Positions 14,538-22,524 of a DNA stretch of 64,000 nt are shown here, in pieces. The notes under the pieces were generated by a model. The model saw only the letters and a program-made list of their open reading frames with translations. It had not been told where the DNA came from and did not search any database. Each line of letters begins with the position of its first letter. The first letter of the stretch is position 1. Position numbers and translations under genes: made by a program. Source of the DNA: Parcubacteria bacterium C7867-008. GTDB lineage: Bacteria; Patescibacteria; Paceibacteria; UBA9973; UBA2103. The stretch spans positions 1 to 64,000 of the forward strand of contig LFCR01000002.1 in the NCBI GenBank assembly GCA_001189215.1. Direction: 5' to 3'.

Positions 14538-14915
14538 TTAGATGACTTCAGGTGCGATAGACGCGATGTTCTGCCATCCGCGTTCGATAAGGTCGCGAGG
14601 TACTGGACCGAATACACGATTGCCCTTAGGTCCCATCTCCTTACCCTGCTTCTCGATGAGAACAACTGCGTTGTCATCAAAGCGGATGTAGGAACCGTTT
14701 GCACGGCGATATGCCTTGCGCTGACGTACTACAACAGCCTTGTAGATGTCCTTCTTCTTTACTGCCTTACGAGGCTCTGCTGTCTGAACAGACACCACAA
14801 CGACGTCTCCGATTTCTGCATAGCGACGCTTTGAACCACCGAGCACCTTGAAGACGCGCGCTACTTTAGCGCCTGAGTTGTCTGCGACGGTGACGATGGA
14901 TTGTGGCTGCAACAT
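14538..14915 (-). CDS. rplN: 50S ribosomal protein L14
   Basis: It has 125 residues, starting MLQPQSIVTVADNSGAKVAR and ending RGWQNIASIAPEVI. A few extra residues (KAVKKKDIYKAVVVRQ region) lie within family variation. It is part of the intersubunit bridge region. Confidence 0.95.
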   Translation of the reverse strand: MLQPQSIVTVADNSGAKVARVFKVLGGSKRRYAEIGDVVVVSVQTAEPRKAVKKKDIYKAVVVRQRKAYRRANGSYIRFDDNAVVLIEKQGKEMGPKGNRVFGPVPRDLIERGWQNIASIAPEVI

Positions 14916-14932
14916 AGTAAATAAGTTAAATG

Positions 14933-15175
14933 CTATTTCGCGATAGCGAAGTGCTTGTTCTTAGAGATTGGACGGCACGCGACGATTGTTACGTCATCTC
15001 CTACCTTCACCGTGTTCTCTGGGTCATGCACAAGGTATTTCTTCGTGCGTACCTGGTACTTCTTGTACTTAGGGTGCTTCACGTAGCGAGATACTGCAAC
15101 GGTTGCCGTATCCTTCATGGCCGTCTTTACGACAGTTCCGCGGAAGGTCTGGGGGCGAGTAGTGGTTGTTTCCAT
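14933..15175 (-). CDS. rpsQ: 30S ribosomal protein S17
   Basis: This 80-residue OB-fold protein has RGTVVKTAMKDTATVAVSRY and KYLVHDPENTVKVGDDVTIV, then ACRPISKNKHFAIAK at the end. It is a normal-length 16S rRNA-binding protein. Confidence 0.95.
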   Translation of the reverse strand: METTTTRPQTFRGTVVKTAMKDTATVAVSRYVKHPKYKKYQVRTKKYLVHDPENTVKVGDDVTIVACRPISKNKHFAIAK

Positions 15176-15183
15176 AGTAAATG

Positions 15184-15396
15184 TTATGCAGCTGCTTCTT
15201 CTGATACAGCACCGCGAGTACCGAGCTCGTAGAGTACACGTGCGATCTCCTTACGGATGCGTGAATGTGCATTCGTATCTTTCGGACGAGCGCCGACAGA
15301 TGCGAAACGAGTTGATCGAAGTTCTTCGCGCTTCTCAGCAAGCATCTTCTTGAGCTCTTCGGTCTTCTTCTCGGTGAGGGTAATTTTCTTTGCCAT
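15184..15396 (-). CDS. rpmC: 50S ribosomal protein L29
   Basis: This 70-residue coiled-coil protein has KTEELKKMLAEKREELRSTR and HSRIRKEIARVLYELGTRG. It sits near the peptide exit tunnel. The order rplP-rpmC-rpsQ is standard. Confidence 0.94.
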   Translation of the reverse strand: MAKKITLTEKKTEELKKMLAEKREELRSTRFASVGARPKDTNAHSRIRKEIARVLYELGTRGAVSEEAAA

Positions 15397-15405
15397 ACGT
15401 AAATT

Positions 15406-15828
15406 CTAGCTGCGGGTGATGACACTTGTCTTAAGAGGAAGCTTTGCAGCAGCGCGACGCATTGCGTCACGAGCCACACCATCCGCTACACCATCGAGTT
15501 CGAAGAGAACACGTCCCGGACGTACTTCGAATACGAAGTGCTTCGGATCACCCTTACCCTTACCCATCTTCAGACCAGCTGCCTTCTCGGTGATTGGACG
15601 ATCTGGGAAGATACGGATCCAAAGCTTTCCTCCCTTACCTGTTGCACGAGTGAGCACTTTACGTGCTGCTTCGATCTGGTTAGAAGTGATGCGGCTTGGG
15701 GTGATTGCCTTCATGCCGTATGCACCGAAAGATACCGTGGTACCACGCGTGTCTGGACGTGCGAGCTTTTCAGGGCTCTTGCGCATGGTCTGCCACTTTC
15801 GGTGTTTTACTTTCTTAGGAAACAACAT
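15406..15828 (-). CDS. rplP: 50S ribosomal protein L16
   Basis: It has 140 residues, starting MLFPKKVKHRKWQ. Conserved SFGAYGMKAITPSRITSNQI, RIFPDRPITEKAAGLKMGKG and the end KLPLKTSVITRS are present. L16 organises the A-site of the peptidyl transferase centre. Confidence 0.96.
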   Translation of the reverse strand: MLFPKKVKHRKWQTMRKSPEKLARPDTRGTTVSFGAYGMKAITPSRITSNQIEAARKVLTRATGKGGKLWIRIFPDRPITEKAAGLKMGKGKGDPKHFVFEVRPGRVLFELDGVADGVARDAMRRAAAKLPLKTSVITRS

Positions 15829-15834
15829 ACGCGT

Positions 15835-16533
15835 TTATTTAGAGCGAGCGTTAGAAGAACCTGCTGGTGCATTATCTGCAGCGAACTGATCGCCGAGATA
15901 GATCCACACCTTGATGCCGATAACACCGTACGGAAGAAGTGCTTCCTGATGAGCGTAATCAATATTTGCACGGAAGGTCTGAAGTGGAATACGACCACGC
16001 TTGATCTGCTCTGTGCGAGACATATCAGCGCCACCAAGACGACCAGACACTACGATGCGAACACCGATAACGTCACGGACGGCCATTACCTTCTCTACCG
16101 TCTGCTTAAGCACACGACGGAATGGCATACGCTTCTCAAGTCCTTCAACCACCATCATGCCTACTACTGCAGCAGAAGTTTCTGGCTGTCGGATCTCCAT
16201 GATGTCTAGCTTGATCGTACGACCATGTTTAGAAGCAACCTTCTGTACTGCCATAGTGAGTTCCTTGCGGAGCTTTGTGGCATTCTCGCCAGAACGACCA
16301 ATCACGAGGCCAGGGCGCGCGGTGTGGAGGATCACACGGACTTCAGCTGAAGATCGTTCGATCTCGATCTCTGCAATGTGCATGTTACGAAGCTTCTTCT
16401 TGAGGAATGCACGGATAGTCTCATCAACGAGAATGTTCTCGCGATACGTCTTCTTGTCTGCAGCAAACCAACGGCTTCGCCAATCGCGAATGATGCCAAG
16501 TCGGTGTGCGTAAGGATGTACGGTGTGAGTCAT
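15835..16533 (-). CDS. rpsC: 30S ribosomal protein S3
   Basis: This 232-residue protein starts MTHTVHPYAHRLGIIRDW and has the KH domain (GLVIGRSGENATKLRKELTM) and the conserved SGRLGGADMSRTEQIKRGRI block. Its ATG overlaps the rplV stop (ATGA), so translation is probably coupled. Confidence 0.96.
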   Translation of the reverse strand: MTHTVHPYAHRLGIIRDWRSRWFAADKKTYRENILVDETIRAFLKKKLRNMHIAEIEIERSSAEVRVILHTARPGLVIGRSGENATKLRKELTMAVQKVASKHGRTIKLDIMEIRQPETSAAVVGMMVVEGLEKRMPFRRVLKQTVEKVMAVRDVIGVRIVVSGRLGGADMSRTEQIKRGRIPLQTFRANIDYAHQEALLPYGVIGIKVWIYLGDQFAADNAPAGSSNARSK

Positions 16534-16796
16534 GGTATTGAAAAGGGCATGTACTTAACGAGCATACCTGCGCTGTTAACCGTGATGTTCTGAACACGGA
16601 GAGCTGCTTCGTCTTCACCCTGCTGCTTAGCATTAGCTACCGCAGACTGGATGAGCTTAGCGATAGGTAGAGATGCACGCTTCGGAAGGAACGCGAGGGC
16701 ATTAAGCGCATCCTGCACTGACTTACCCTTAACAAGGTCCGTAACGAGACGTACCTTGCGAGGAGACTGGTTGTAGCTAGTGAGTTCTGCTTTCAT
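16530..16796 (-). CDS. rplV: 50S ribosomal protein L22, C-terminally shortened
   Basis: It has 88 residues against about 110 in the family. The N-terminal domain is normal (NQSPRKVRLVTDLVKGKSVQ, then AKLIQSAVANAKQQGEDE). It then stops after LVKYMPFSIP, just where MPRARGR normally opens the long beta-hairpin that reaches the exit tunnel, so the hairpin tip and the terminal KRTSH strand are missing. The stop overlaps the rpsC ATG, and there is no leftover coding sequence in another frame. It is clearly rplV by position and sequence; whether the short form is functional is open. Confidence 0.9.
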   Translation of the reverse strand: MKAELTSYNQSPRKVRLVTDLVKGKSVQDALNALAFLPKRASLPIAKLIQSAVANAKQQGEDEAALRVQNITVNSAGMLVKYMPFSIP

Positions 16797-16799
16797 ACC

Positions 16800-17150
16800 T
16801 TATTTCTTCTTTGCGGTTGCAGCAGGTGCTGCCTTAGCAGCCTTTGCAGCTGCGATTTCAGAGTCTTTCTTCTTCTGCTCGAGTTCCTTCTGCATCTTAC
16901 CGCCGTGACGGATGAATTTCTTGGTTGGTGAGAACTCGCCAAGGCGGTGCCCCACCATTTCCTCAGAAACAAGCACTTCAAGGTGCTTCTGGCCATTATG
17001 GACACCAATGGTAAAGCCCACCATTTCTGGAGAGATCATGCTGGCACGTGCCCACGTCTTAATGACGCCTGCAGTTGATGCCTTAGCGTTGGATACCTTT
17101 TTGAGGAGTTTTACGTCCACGTAAGGGCCTTTCTTGAGTGATCGAGACAT
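16800..17150 (-). CDS. rpsS: 30S ribosomal protein S19
   Basis: This 116-residue protein has conserved SRSLKKGPYVDVKLLKKV, SMISPEMVGFTIGVHNGQKH and VGHRLGEFSPTKKFIRHGGK. It ends with a Lys/Ala-rich tail longer than usual. The start is the ATG at 17150 (MSRSLKKG). In most bacteria rplB lies immediately upstream; here 1.85 kb with three unrelated ORFs intervenes. Confidence 0.95.
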   Translation of the reverse strand: MSRSLKKGPYVDVKLLKKVSNAKASTAGVIKTWARASMISPEMVGFTIGVHNGQKHLEVLVSEEMVGHRLGEFSPTKKFIRHGGKMQKELEQKKKDSEIAAAKAAKAAPAATAKKK

Positions 17151-17269
17151 GCGAAGTAAAAACCCGCGCAAGCGCGAGATAGGTAAAATCTATATGAAAC
17201 TAAGTGTCAAATTTAGGGGGTCGTGGTAGGGTCGTAGCAGGAAGCACCATGACATGAGGGGTTTGCGAA

Positions 17270-17647
17270 ATGTCCGGAGGGCACGGGAATATCATCCAAT
17301 TTGAGCTGAAACTTGAATTAGAGGGGAAAATATCGCTTGGCACATACCGAGTCTATGACAACCAGGGTAATGCCTTTACAACCCTTTTCCTGAGCCTGAG
17401 AAGGGATGGCTGGGTTCTGTCTACAGAAAGCCTCAGGAAGCTGTTGCTCGTTCTGCTCACGCACACACGAGTCTCGCTTAATGAAGTGGTGGTTGATGCT
17501 TTGTGTTACTACCGCAAGTTGAGCTACGCCGAGAAGGCAGCTCTTGGTGGCGCGATTGATTCAGGCACCGGAATCAAATTCTATGTGTACGACGGTTGTG
17601 ATCTATACAGCAACACTCCAGGCGCCTGCATCGCAAGTTTGATGTAA
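17270..17647 (+). CDS. hypothetical protein inserted between rplB and rpsS, opposite strand
   Basis: This 125-residue protein alternates strands and helices: NIIQFELKLELEGKISLGTY and FTTLFLSLRRDGWVLSTESL, then LRKLLLVLLTHTRVSLNEVV. It ends in a Cys/Gly-rich segment. No family is recognised. GAGGGG about 10 nt upstream of the ATG is a good Shine-Dalgarno, and a strong terminator follows. It reads against the ribosomal genes and is another isolated cassette. Confidence 0.65.
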   Translation: MSGGHGNIIQFELKLELEGKISLGTYRVYDNQGNAFTTLFLSLRRDGWVLSTESLRKLLLVLLTHTRVSLNEVVVDALCYYRKLSYAEKAALGGAIDSGTGIKFYVYDGCDLYSNTPGACIASLM

Positions 17648-17672
17648 ATACTAGCCAAGGAGCACGAATGGG

Positions 17673-17706
17673 GTCTTGCGGAAACGCAGGACCCTTCCGT
17701 TTTTTC
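17673..17706 (+). terminator. terminator of the 17270 gene
   Basis: GGGTCTTGCG pairs with CGCAGGACCC around GAAA and is followed by a run of T residues. Confidence 0.8.
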
Positions 17707-17720
17707 TCATGATGCGGAGC

Positions 17721-17726
17721 TATACT
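17721..17726 (+). promoter_or_regulatory. leaderless -10 box for the 17735 gene
   Basis: TATACT, 8 nt, ATG (17735). This decides the start over the in-frame TTG and the later ATG. Confidence 0.55.
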
Positions 17727-17734
17727 TGGAACAT

Positions 17735-18562
17735 ATGGAATATACAGAAATGAATAACAAGCATAAGGCACTGATCGGTGTAGGAGCCCTTGTACTTATC
17801 TTTCTTATCTTTGCTATCTGGTACATGGCTACCCATCAAGCTCCTGCTCCTGTTGGGCCTGTTATAGCAACCTCCACTCCAGTGACCACAAGCAGCAGTA
17901 CACAGACCATTACTGATAACAGCCAATATTACGAGATCAAAGCGACTTATCCTGCTTCTACCCTTCTCAAACAAACAACTAGTGAACGAGCCGATACTGA
18001 AGCGGTATCCATAATGAAAACATTCGTTGAACAGGAAATCGCTCGATTTAAAGACAATGGAAACTTTGCCAACTTAACTCAAGAGGATATCCAGATACAG
18101 GGTCTGGGAAATGGCCGCAAATACACTCTCGATGCTGAGTATCAGACATACCAAGGAAAACACACGGTCTCCTACGTATATACGATAAACCTCGATACCC
18201 TTGGAGCACACGGAAACAGCTATTACCGGGTATTCACCTTCGATACTGCAGCAGGCCAGAGTCTTGAGCTGGATGACCTCTTTGTCTCAAACAGTGGGTA
18301 CCTGGAGAAACTCAGTAACATTAGTCGTGTTGATCTACCTGGTGTCATTAGTGCTAAGTTTGGTGAGAGTCCAGACATGGAAGATATTAAGAGTGGTACT
18401 ACTGCAGACGCTGAAAACTTCCAGAGTTGGTACATAGAAGGTACAAACCTTGTACTTATATTTCCTCCCTATCAGGTTGGTCCTTACACAATTGGAACCA
18501 CACTCCTCCCTATTCAACTTTCTCGTCTAGGTGACATGCTTAAAGCAACCTACGTTCCCTAA
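17735..18562 (+). CDS. membrane-anchored protein with DUF4163/DUF3298-like (RsiV/PdaC) domain
   Basis: This 275-residue protein has an N-terminal anchor (ALIGVGALVLIFLIFAIWYM), a Thr/Ser/Pro-rich linker, then an extracellular domain. QYYEIKATYPASTLLK followed by a helix and YTLDAEYQTYQGKHTVSYVY matches the DUF4163 pattern, and SYYRVFTFDTAAGQSLELDDLF with PYQVGPYTIGTTLLPIQLS matches DUF3298. The pair occurs in peptidoglycan deacetylase PdaC and anti-sigma factor RsiV of Firmicutes. No catalytic partner domain is present, so the role is unknown. Confidence 0.75.
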   Translation: MEYTEMNNKHKALIGVGALVLIFLIFAIWYMATHQAPAPVGPVIATSTPVTTSSSTQTITDNSQYYEIKATYPASTLLKQTTSERADTEAVSIMKTFVEQEIARFKDNGNFANLTQEDIQIQGLGNGRKYTLDAEYQTYQGKHTVSYVYTINLDTLGAHGNSYYRVFTFDTAAGQSLELDDLFVSNSGYLEKLSNISRVDLPGVISAKFGESPDMEDIKSGTTADAENFQSWYIEGTNLVLIFPPYQVGPYTIGTTLLPIQLSRLGDMLKATYVP

Positions 18563-18891
18563 CTACACCTTCTTCAACCGCACCAGTTCTACGAGCGTTG
18601 CCTGCACGTTCAGAACGAGGCTCTGTGTGTTGAGAACTATCTTCTCTAGAGAGAGAGAAACCTGTCTTCCAGTTTCTTGAATCTTAGATCAACTTTATCG
18701 AACCGTTGATCGATCTGAATGAACCCCTGGTCAATCTTTGAGAATCTTTCATCCACATGCTCGCGAAGAGCATCTATACGATCATCAGAGATATCACATC
18801 GATCATGTAACGACACAATCTGATCCATTACGTCATAAAGTGTTGGTTCTGTCGTATCAGTCTGAATAACGGATTCGATTGTGTGTGGCAT
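18563..18891 (-). pseudogene. coiled-coil protein gene split by a CT-repeat frameshift (possible phase variation)
   Basis: From the ATG at 18891 the frame runs 81 residues through a heptad-rich coiled coil (VDERFSKIDQGFIQIDQRFD, VDLRFKKLEDRFLSL) and stops in the repeat at 18646. If one CT of the (CT)5 tract (about 18647-18656) is removed, the frame continues with LEKIVLNTQSLVLNVQATLV and ELVRLKKV to a stop at 18563. That continuation keeps the coiled-coil character. The extra dinucleotide may be a slippage variant, a real mutation or a sequencing error. The function of the protein is unknown; short coiled-coil proteins of this type are often adaptors. Confidence 0.7.
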
Positions 18892-18949
18892 ACAGATTGC
18901 ATTAGTGGTGAGTACCTATTAAGGCTAGCAACCTATGCTCATAAACAAC

Positions 18950-18980
18950 GAAGAAACCCGTCCACAGGACGGGTTTCTTC
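18950..18980 (-). terminator. terminator after rplB
   Basis: GAAGAAACCCGTCC pairs perfectly with its complement around a 3-nt loop, downstream of the rplB stop. Confidence 0.8.
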
Positions 18981-19003
18981 TAAAGGAAAACTTTATATCT
19001 TCC

Positions 19004-19849
19004 TTAGCTGCGCTTCTTTCCAACCTTACGGCGAGAAACAATAAATACGTTTGAGTATTTCTTCGGTGTACGAGTCTTCTGACCCTTACCGGTTGGCTTG
19101 CCCCACATGCTCTTAGCACGGCGGAGACCACGACCCTGCTTGCCTTCACCACCTCCGTGTGGGTGATCAACTGGGTTCATGGCGGTACCACGAACCGTAG
19201 GACGAATACCGAGCCAGCGGCTGCGACCTGCCTTACCAATATTTACAAGGCGACTGTTCTCGTTACCAACTGCGCCAATGGATGCGTAGCAGAGATCAGA
19301 TACCTTACGAATCTCGCTTGAAGGAAGCTTGACCTGAGCGTATCCAGCATCATGTGCAACGATCTCAGCATAGTTACCTGCAGAGCGTACGAGACGTGCT
19401 CCTGCACCAACTTTAAGTTCGATGTTGTAGATGAAGGTACCAGATGGGATCTTACCGATCGGCACGCGGTTACCAGCTTTGATAGGCGCATTCTCTCCAA
19501 CAATGAATGTATCTCCAACCTTGGTGTCCTTGGGAGCAAGCACATAGCGACGCTCACCATCTGCGTAGAGAGCAATAGAGATGAATGCGGTGCGATATGG
19601 ATCGTACTCAATAGTCTCGATGCGAGCTGGAATATCCTTCTTATTGTATGAGAAATCAATCTCACGGTAGCGACGCTTGTGTCCACCACCCTGATGACGA
19701 GTGGTGATGCGTCCAGCATTGTTGCGACCAGCCTGGCGCTTCTTTGAAGAAAGAAGGCTCTTTGTTGGTTTGTCACCAGAAAGAAGCTTCTTGTACGGAA
19801 GCGTCGTCATGCTGCGACGGCTTGGGGATGTTGGCTTGTAGGTCTTCAT
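19004..19849 (-). CDS. rplB: 50S ribosomal protein L2
   Basis: This 281-residue protein has RNNAGRITTRHQGGGHKRRY near the start, PSSEIRKVSDLCYASIGAVG, and the peptidyl-transferase-proximal GTAMNPVDHPHGGGEGKQG block including the conserved histidine. It ends in a basic tail. It lies 20 nt from rplW and is followed by the terminator at 18950, so it ends one transcription unit. Confidence 0.96.
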   Translation of the reverse strand: MKTYKPTSPSRRSMTTLPYKKLLSGDKPTKSLLSSKKRQAGRNNAGRITTRHQGGGHKRRYREIDFSYNKKDIPARIETIEYDPYRTAFISIALYADGERRYVLAPKDTKVGDTFIVGENAPIKAGNRVPIGKIPSGTFIYNIELKVGAGARLVRSAGNYAEIVAHDAGYAQVKLPSSEIRKVSDLCYASIGAVGNENSRLVNIGKAGRSRWLGIRPTVRGTAMNPVDHPHGGGEGKQGRGLRRAKSMWGKPTGKGQKTRTPKKYSNVFIVSRRKVGKKRS

Positions 19850-19869
19850 AAATAAGTGCTTACTCGATA

Positions 19870-20232
19870 CTAGAATTCAATGGAGTCACCCTTCGCAAGG
19901 TACACATACGCCTTGTGACGACGTGCACGGGTACCAGTGCCACGGCGAGTGCGGAGTGAGACAGACTTCGCAGGAAGATTCGTGACGTTCACCTTACGTG
20001 GTGTTACGTTGTAGACCTTCTCAATAGCAGCGGCAACCTCCAGTTTCGATGCATCAGCAGGAATCTGGAATACATACACACCGTTGCCAGAAGAAAGAAG
20101 CGCCTTCTCTGAGAGCCATGGTGCAACAAGGACGTTCGCAAGACGGCCATCATCGTTCTTCGATACCGGCTGCTTTGAGCGGACCGATTCCTTCTTAGAC
20201 TTCTTCTTGGTGTCAGATGAGAAAAGAGGCAT
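19870..20232 (-). CDS. rplW: 50S ribosomal protein L23 with N-terminal extension
   Basis: In this 120-residue protein the L23 core begins near residue 30 (LANVLVAPWLSEKALLSSGN, then NVTPRKVNVTNLPAKSVSLR). About 28 Lys/Ser-rich residues precede it. L23 is the docking site for trigger factor and SRP at the exit tunnel. Confidence 0.94.
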   Translation of the reverse strand: MPLFSSDTKKKSKKESVRSKQPVSKNDDGRLANVLVAPWLSEKALLSSGNGVYVFQIPADASKLEVAAAIEKVYNVTPRKVNVTNLPAKSVSLRTRRGTGTRARRHKAYVYLAKGDSIEF

Positions 20233-20242
20233 ACGAGTAGAG

Positions 20243-21004
20243 TTACTTTGCGAGACGTGTTGCGAGTACCTGAAGTGATTCTTCAGGACGCTCGATCACG
20301 AGGAACTTTTTATTCATGAGGTCGACCGGATTGAGGTTACGCACCTCTTCCGTCATGAGGCTGCCGATGTTGCGGAATGAACGAGCAGCCACAGTGTCCT
20401 TCGAAGCGAAGGCAACGATTGCTGCATTCTTACGCTTAGTTACGAGTGTTGGCTGTCCTGCACCGTTCGCAATTGCTACAAGCATTGCCTTTGCATCCTT
20501 GGTCTTTGGTGTAGAGAACTCAAGCTTATCAACGAAGATGATTTCACCATCCTTCCACTTGCGTGAGAGTACGGTTGCGAGTGCTGCCACACGCATCTTC
20601 TTGTTGATCTTCACTGAGTAATCTTTCTCAGCACGTGGGCCATGAGTCACACCTCCACCCTTCCAGATTGGAGAACGGTTAGATCCGTGACGTGCACGTC
20701 CAGTTCCCTTTTGCTTCCATGGCTTCTTACCACCACCAGATACTTCACCGCGGAATTTAGTGTGTGCAACGGTAGGACGAGCATTAGCCTGCATACCGAT
20801 AACAACCTGGTGTACGAGGTCTGCATTCCACTTCTTGCCGAAGAGCTCTTCAGGAAGTGTGATGGTACTTCCCTTTGCACCTCCTGCAGTCCAGATAGTA
20901 GCTTCCATGCTCACGGTCTTCTTAGACGCAGCAGCGACTGGAGCGGTCTTTGCGACTGCCTTCTTTGCTGGTGCTTTCTTGGTTGTTGCTTTGGTAGTAG
21001 CCAT
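20243..21004 (-). CDS. rplD: 50S ribosomal protein L4 with Ala/Lys-rich N-terminus
   Basis: It has 253 residues. After about 35 residues of Lys/Ala/Thr/Val-rich low complexity, the L4 domain shows ANARPTVAHTKFRGEVSGGG with KKPWKQKGTGRARHGSNRSP, the loop that contacts the exit tunnel. The end (NKKFLVIERPEESLQVLATR) is normal. Histone-like Lys/Ala tails are unusual for L4. Confidence 0.94.
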   Translation of the reverse strand: MATTKATTKKAPAKKAVAKTAPVAAASKKTVSMEATIWTAGGAKGSTITLPEELFGKKWNADLVHQVVIGMQANARPTVAHTKFRGEVSGGGKKPWKQKGTGRARHGSNRSPIWKGGGVTHGPRAEKDYSVKINKKMRVAALATVLSRKWKDGEIIFVDKLEFSTPKTKDAKAMLVAIANGAGQPTLVTKRKNAAIVAFASKDTVAARSFRNIGSLMTEEVRNLNPVDLMNKKFLVIERPEESLQVLATRLAK

Positions 21005-21015
21005 ACGTATGAAAA

Positions 21016-21633
21016 TTATGCAGAGATGATCTCTACGAGGGAGCCACGTGCTCCGGGGATAGCGCCAGAGATGATGATCTCACCCTTAGCAGCATCCACG
21101 TGAAGCACCTTAAGGCTTGGCACCGTGACGCGATCACCACCCATGCGTCCACCCATGCGCATACCCTTAGCTACACGACCGCCAGCGCGACCACCGCCAC
21201 CGATAGAACCTACTTCACGCTCAGAGTGCTTCTGACCGTGTGAACGACGACCTCCCTTGAAGCCGTAGCGCTGCACACCGCCTGCAAATCCCTTACCCTT
21301 GCTGGTTCCAGCGATGGTAACTCCATCCCCTACAGCGAATGAATCGAGAGTAATCTCACTACCAACCGTGAAGTCTGCAGGATTCTCAACACGGAACTCT
21401 TTGATAACCTTGAACGCCTTTCCCTTGGTGTGGCCAAGTACTGCTTTAGAAACGCGGCTTTCCTTCTGATCGTCGAACGCAACCTGGATGGCATTGTATC
21501 CATCAGCACCATCCGCAGTCTTAACCTGCGTAACGGTAAGTGGGGTCGTCTTGAGGACGGTACCAGCCTTAACATCCCCATTCTCCTGGAAGATTTGGGT
21601 CATGCGCTCTTTGCGTGCGAGAAGGAATTTCAT
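21016..21633 (-). CDS. rplC: 50S ribosomal protein L3
   Basis: This 205-residue protein has MTQIFQENGDVKAGTVLKTT near the start, GTSKGKGFAGGVQRYGFKGG with RRSHGQKHSEREVGSIGG, and KGMRMGGRMGGDRVTVPSLK. It is an early 50S assembly protein. The usual upstream neighbour rpsJ is separated by 1.25 kb of inserted genes. Confidence 0.95.
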   Translation of the reverse strand: MKFLLARKERMTQIFQENGDVKAGTVLKTTPLTVTQVKTADGADGYNAIQVAFDDQKESRVSKAVLGHTKGKAFKVIKEFRVENPADFTVGSEITLDSFAVGDGVTIAGTSKGKGFAGGVQRYGFKGGRRSHGQKHSEREVGSIGGGGRAGGRVAKGMRMGGRMGGDRVTVPSLKVLHVDAAKGEIIISGAIPGARGSLVEIISA

Positions 21634-21656
21634 GTAAAAAGTGAAAACGCGCCCTA

Positions 21657-21785
21657 TTGAAAGTGTCTGTGGGAATTCGGGGCGATCCGTTCACCTGGAT
21701 CTTCCCTGTGCCTGACGGGGCCAGCAACGATCCCTTCAATGGCGCCCTGCCAGATGGAGGCGAGATCAAGCCCGTTCTCTGCTAG
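21657..21785 (+). CDS. possible small peptide gene or gene remnant
   Basis: The frame is open from 21645 to the stop at 21783-21785, with TTG 21657, GTG 21663 or GTG 21669 as possible starts. The encoded peptide contains GIRGDPFTWIFPVPDGASND, which looks protein-like, and a good plus-strand terminator follows at 21818. No Shine-Dalgarno or ATG is visible, so it may be the 3' remnant of a larger gene. Low confidence. Confidence 0.35.
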   Translation: MKVSVGIRGDPFTWIFPVPDGASNDPFNGALPDGGEIKPVLC

Positions 21786-21817
21786 ACGATGAGTCTGGCA
21801 CCTGACACGCAAATACG

Positions 21818-21852
21818 GTCCCGGTAGCGCAAGCTGCCGGGACTTTGCTTTA
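21818..21852 (+). terminator. plus-strand terminator after the 21657 ORF
   Basis: GTCCCGGTAGC pairs with GCTGCCGGGAC around GCAA and is followed by TTTGCTTTA. Confidence 0.7.
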
Positions 21853-22004
21853 TATAAACAGATAGACCACCCCCAAGGGAGTAGTCCATACGGCAGCTTA
21901 TTAATTGACTCGAGTCCCCCAAGGAGAACAGGTCAAAATGATGAGATTTAATCTCCGAAGCTACTCCAGCACTATACATAGGAGGCACTAAAGAATGCAT
22001 GAAG
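21853..22004. other. intergenic stretch with a minimal ORF and Shine-Dalgarno
   Basis: AAGGAG precedes an ATG that opens a 17-codon ORF (MMRFNLRSYSSTIHRRH), then AGGAGG precedes another short frame that runs into the next hairpin. GGGAGTAG and CTACTCC can pair across the region. I see no larger gene; coding is unproven. Confidence 0.25.
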
Positions 22005-22032
22005 AGAGGTCGGTCCCGCAGGTCCGACCTCT
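22005..22032 (-). terminator. hairpin after the 22050-22427 gene
   Basis: AGAGGTCGG pairs with CCGACCTCT around a 10-nt loop. The T-tail is poor. Confidence 0.5.
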
Positions 22033-22049
22033 TCTCACAGTAAGAAACA

Positions 22050-22427
22050 TCAGCCTCTGGGAATTTCAAGCGCAGCCGTCTTGATGAACGCGTCGCTGAC
22101 CGCAAATAGACCACCACCTAGATCATAGATAAAGAATTCCCCTTCTCCTGAGCTGAATCCTTCTCTGAGAAACAGGAGCCCATCGAACATGGTTTCCGGA
22201 ACCCAGTCCTGGAACAGGTAATATCCAATGAGCTGATCTTTGGTGAAAGAAACCCAGTAGTTGAGGTACTGGAAGAACTTCACCAAACGCCCCGCTGAGA
22301 GTCGCGCGGTTTCACTACCCACCTGACCACATAAGGAACCGTCTGGACGTGTCCTGATGACAGCGGGACGGATTGGGAACGTTGCCTTTGCAGGCTCTTC
22401 ACATACGATGCATATTGGGCTATTCAT
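22050..22427 (-). CDS. hypothetical protein with N-terminal CxxC, inserted between rpsJ and rplC
   Basis: This 125-residue protein starts MNSPICIVCEEPAKATFPIR. The CIVC motif and a later single Cys could bind a metal but do not complete a zinc finger. Aromatic-rich middle (LVKFFQYLNYWVSFTKDQL) and GEGEFFIYDLGGGLFAVSDA end. No family is recognised. GGAAAGG about 8 nt before the ATG is a good Shine-Dalgarno. It is an isolated cassette gene. Confidence 0.6.
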   Translation of the reverse strand: MNSPICIVCEEPAKATFPIRPAVIRTRPDGSLCGQVGSETARLSAGRLVKFFQYLNYWVSFTKDQLIGYYLFQDWVPETMFDGLLFLREGFSSGEGEFFIYDLGGGLFAVSDAFIKTAALEIPRG

Positions 22428-22524
22428 TCAAGTACCTTTCCAAAACAATCTATTTGGAACGTATCACGGGGCGAGAAAAAGAAAAGTGCGCCCATTGCTG
22501 GGTGCACTCATTCATGCGGACACA

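Noticed and set aside
16530..16560. Frameshift as the cause of the short L22
   Set aside because: No missing L22 sequence is found in any frame downstream; rpsC begins at the stop codon.
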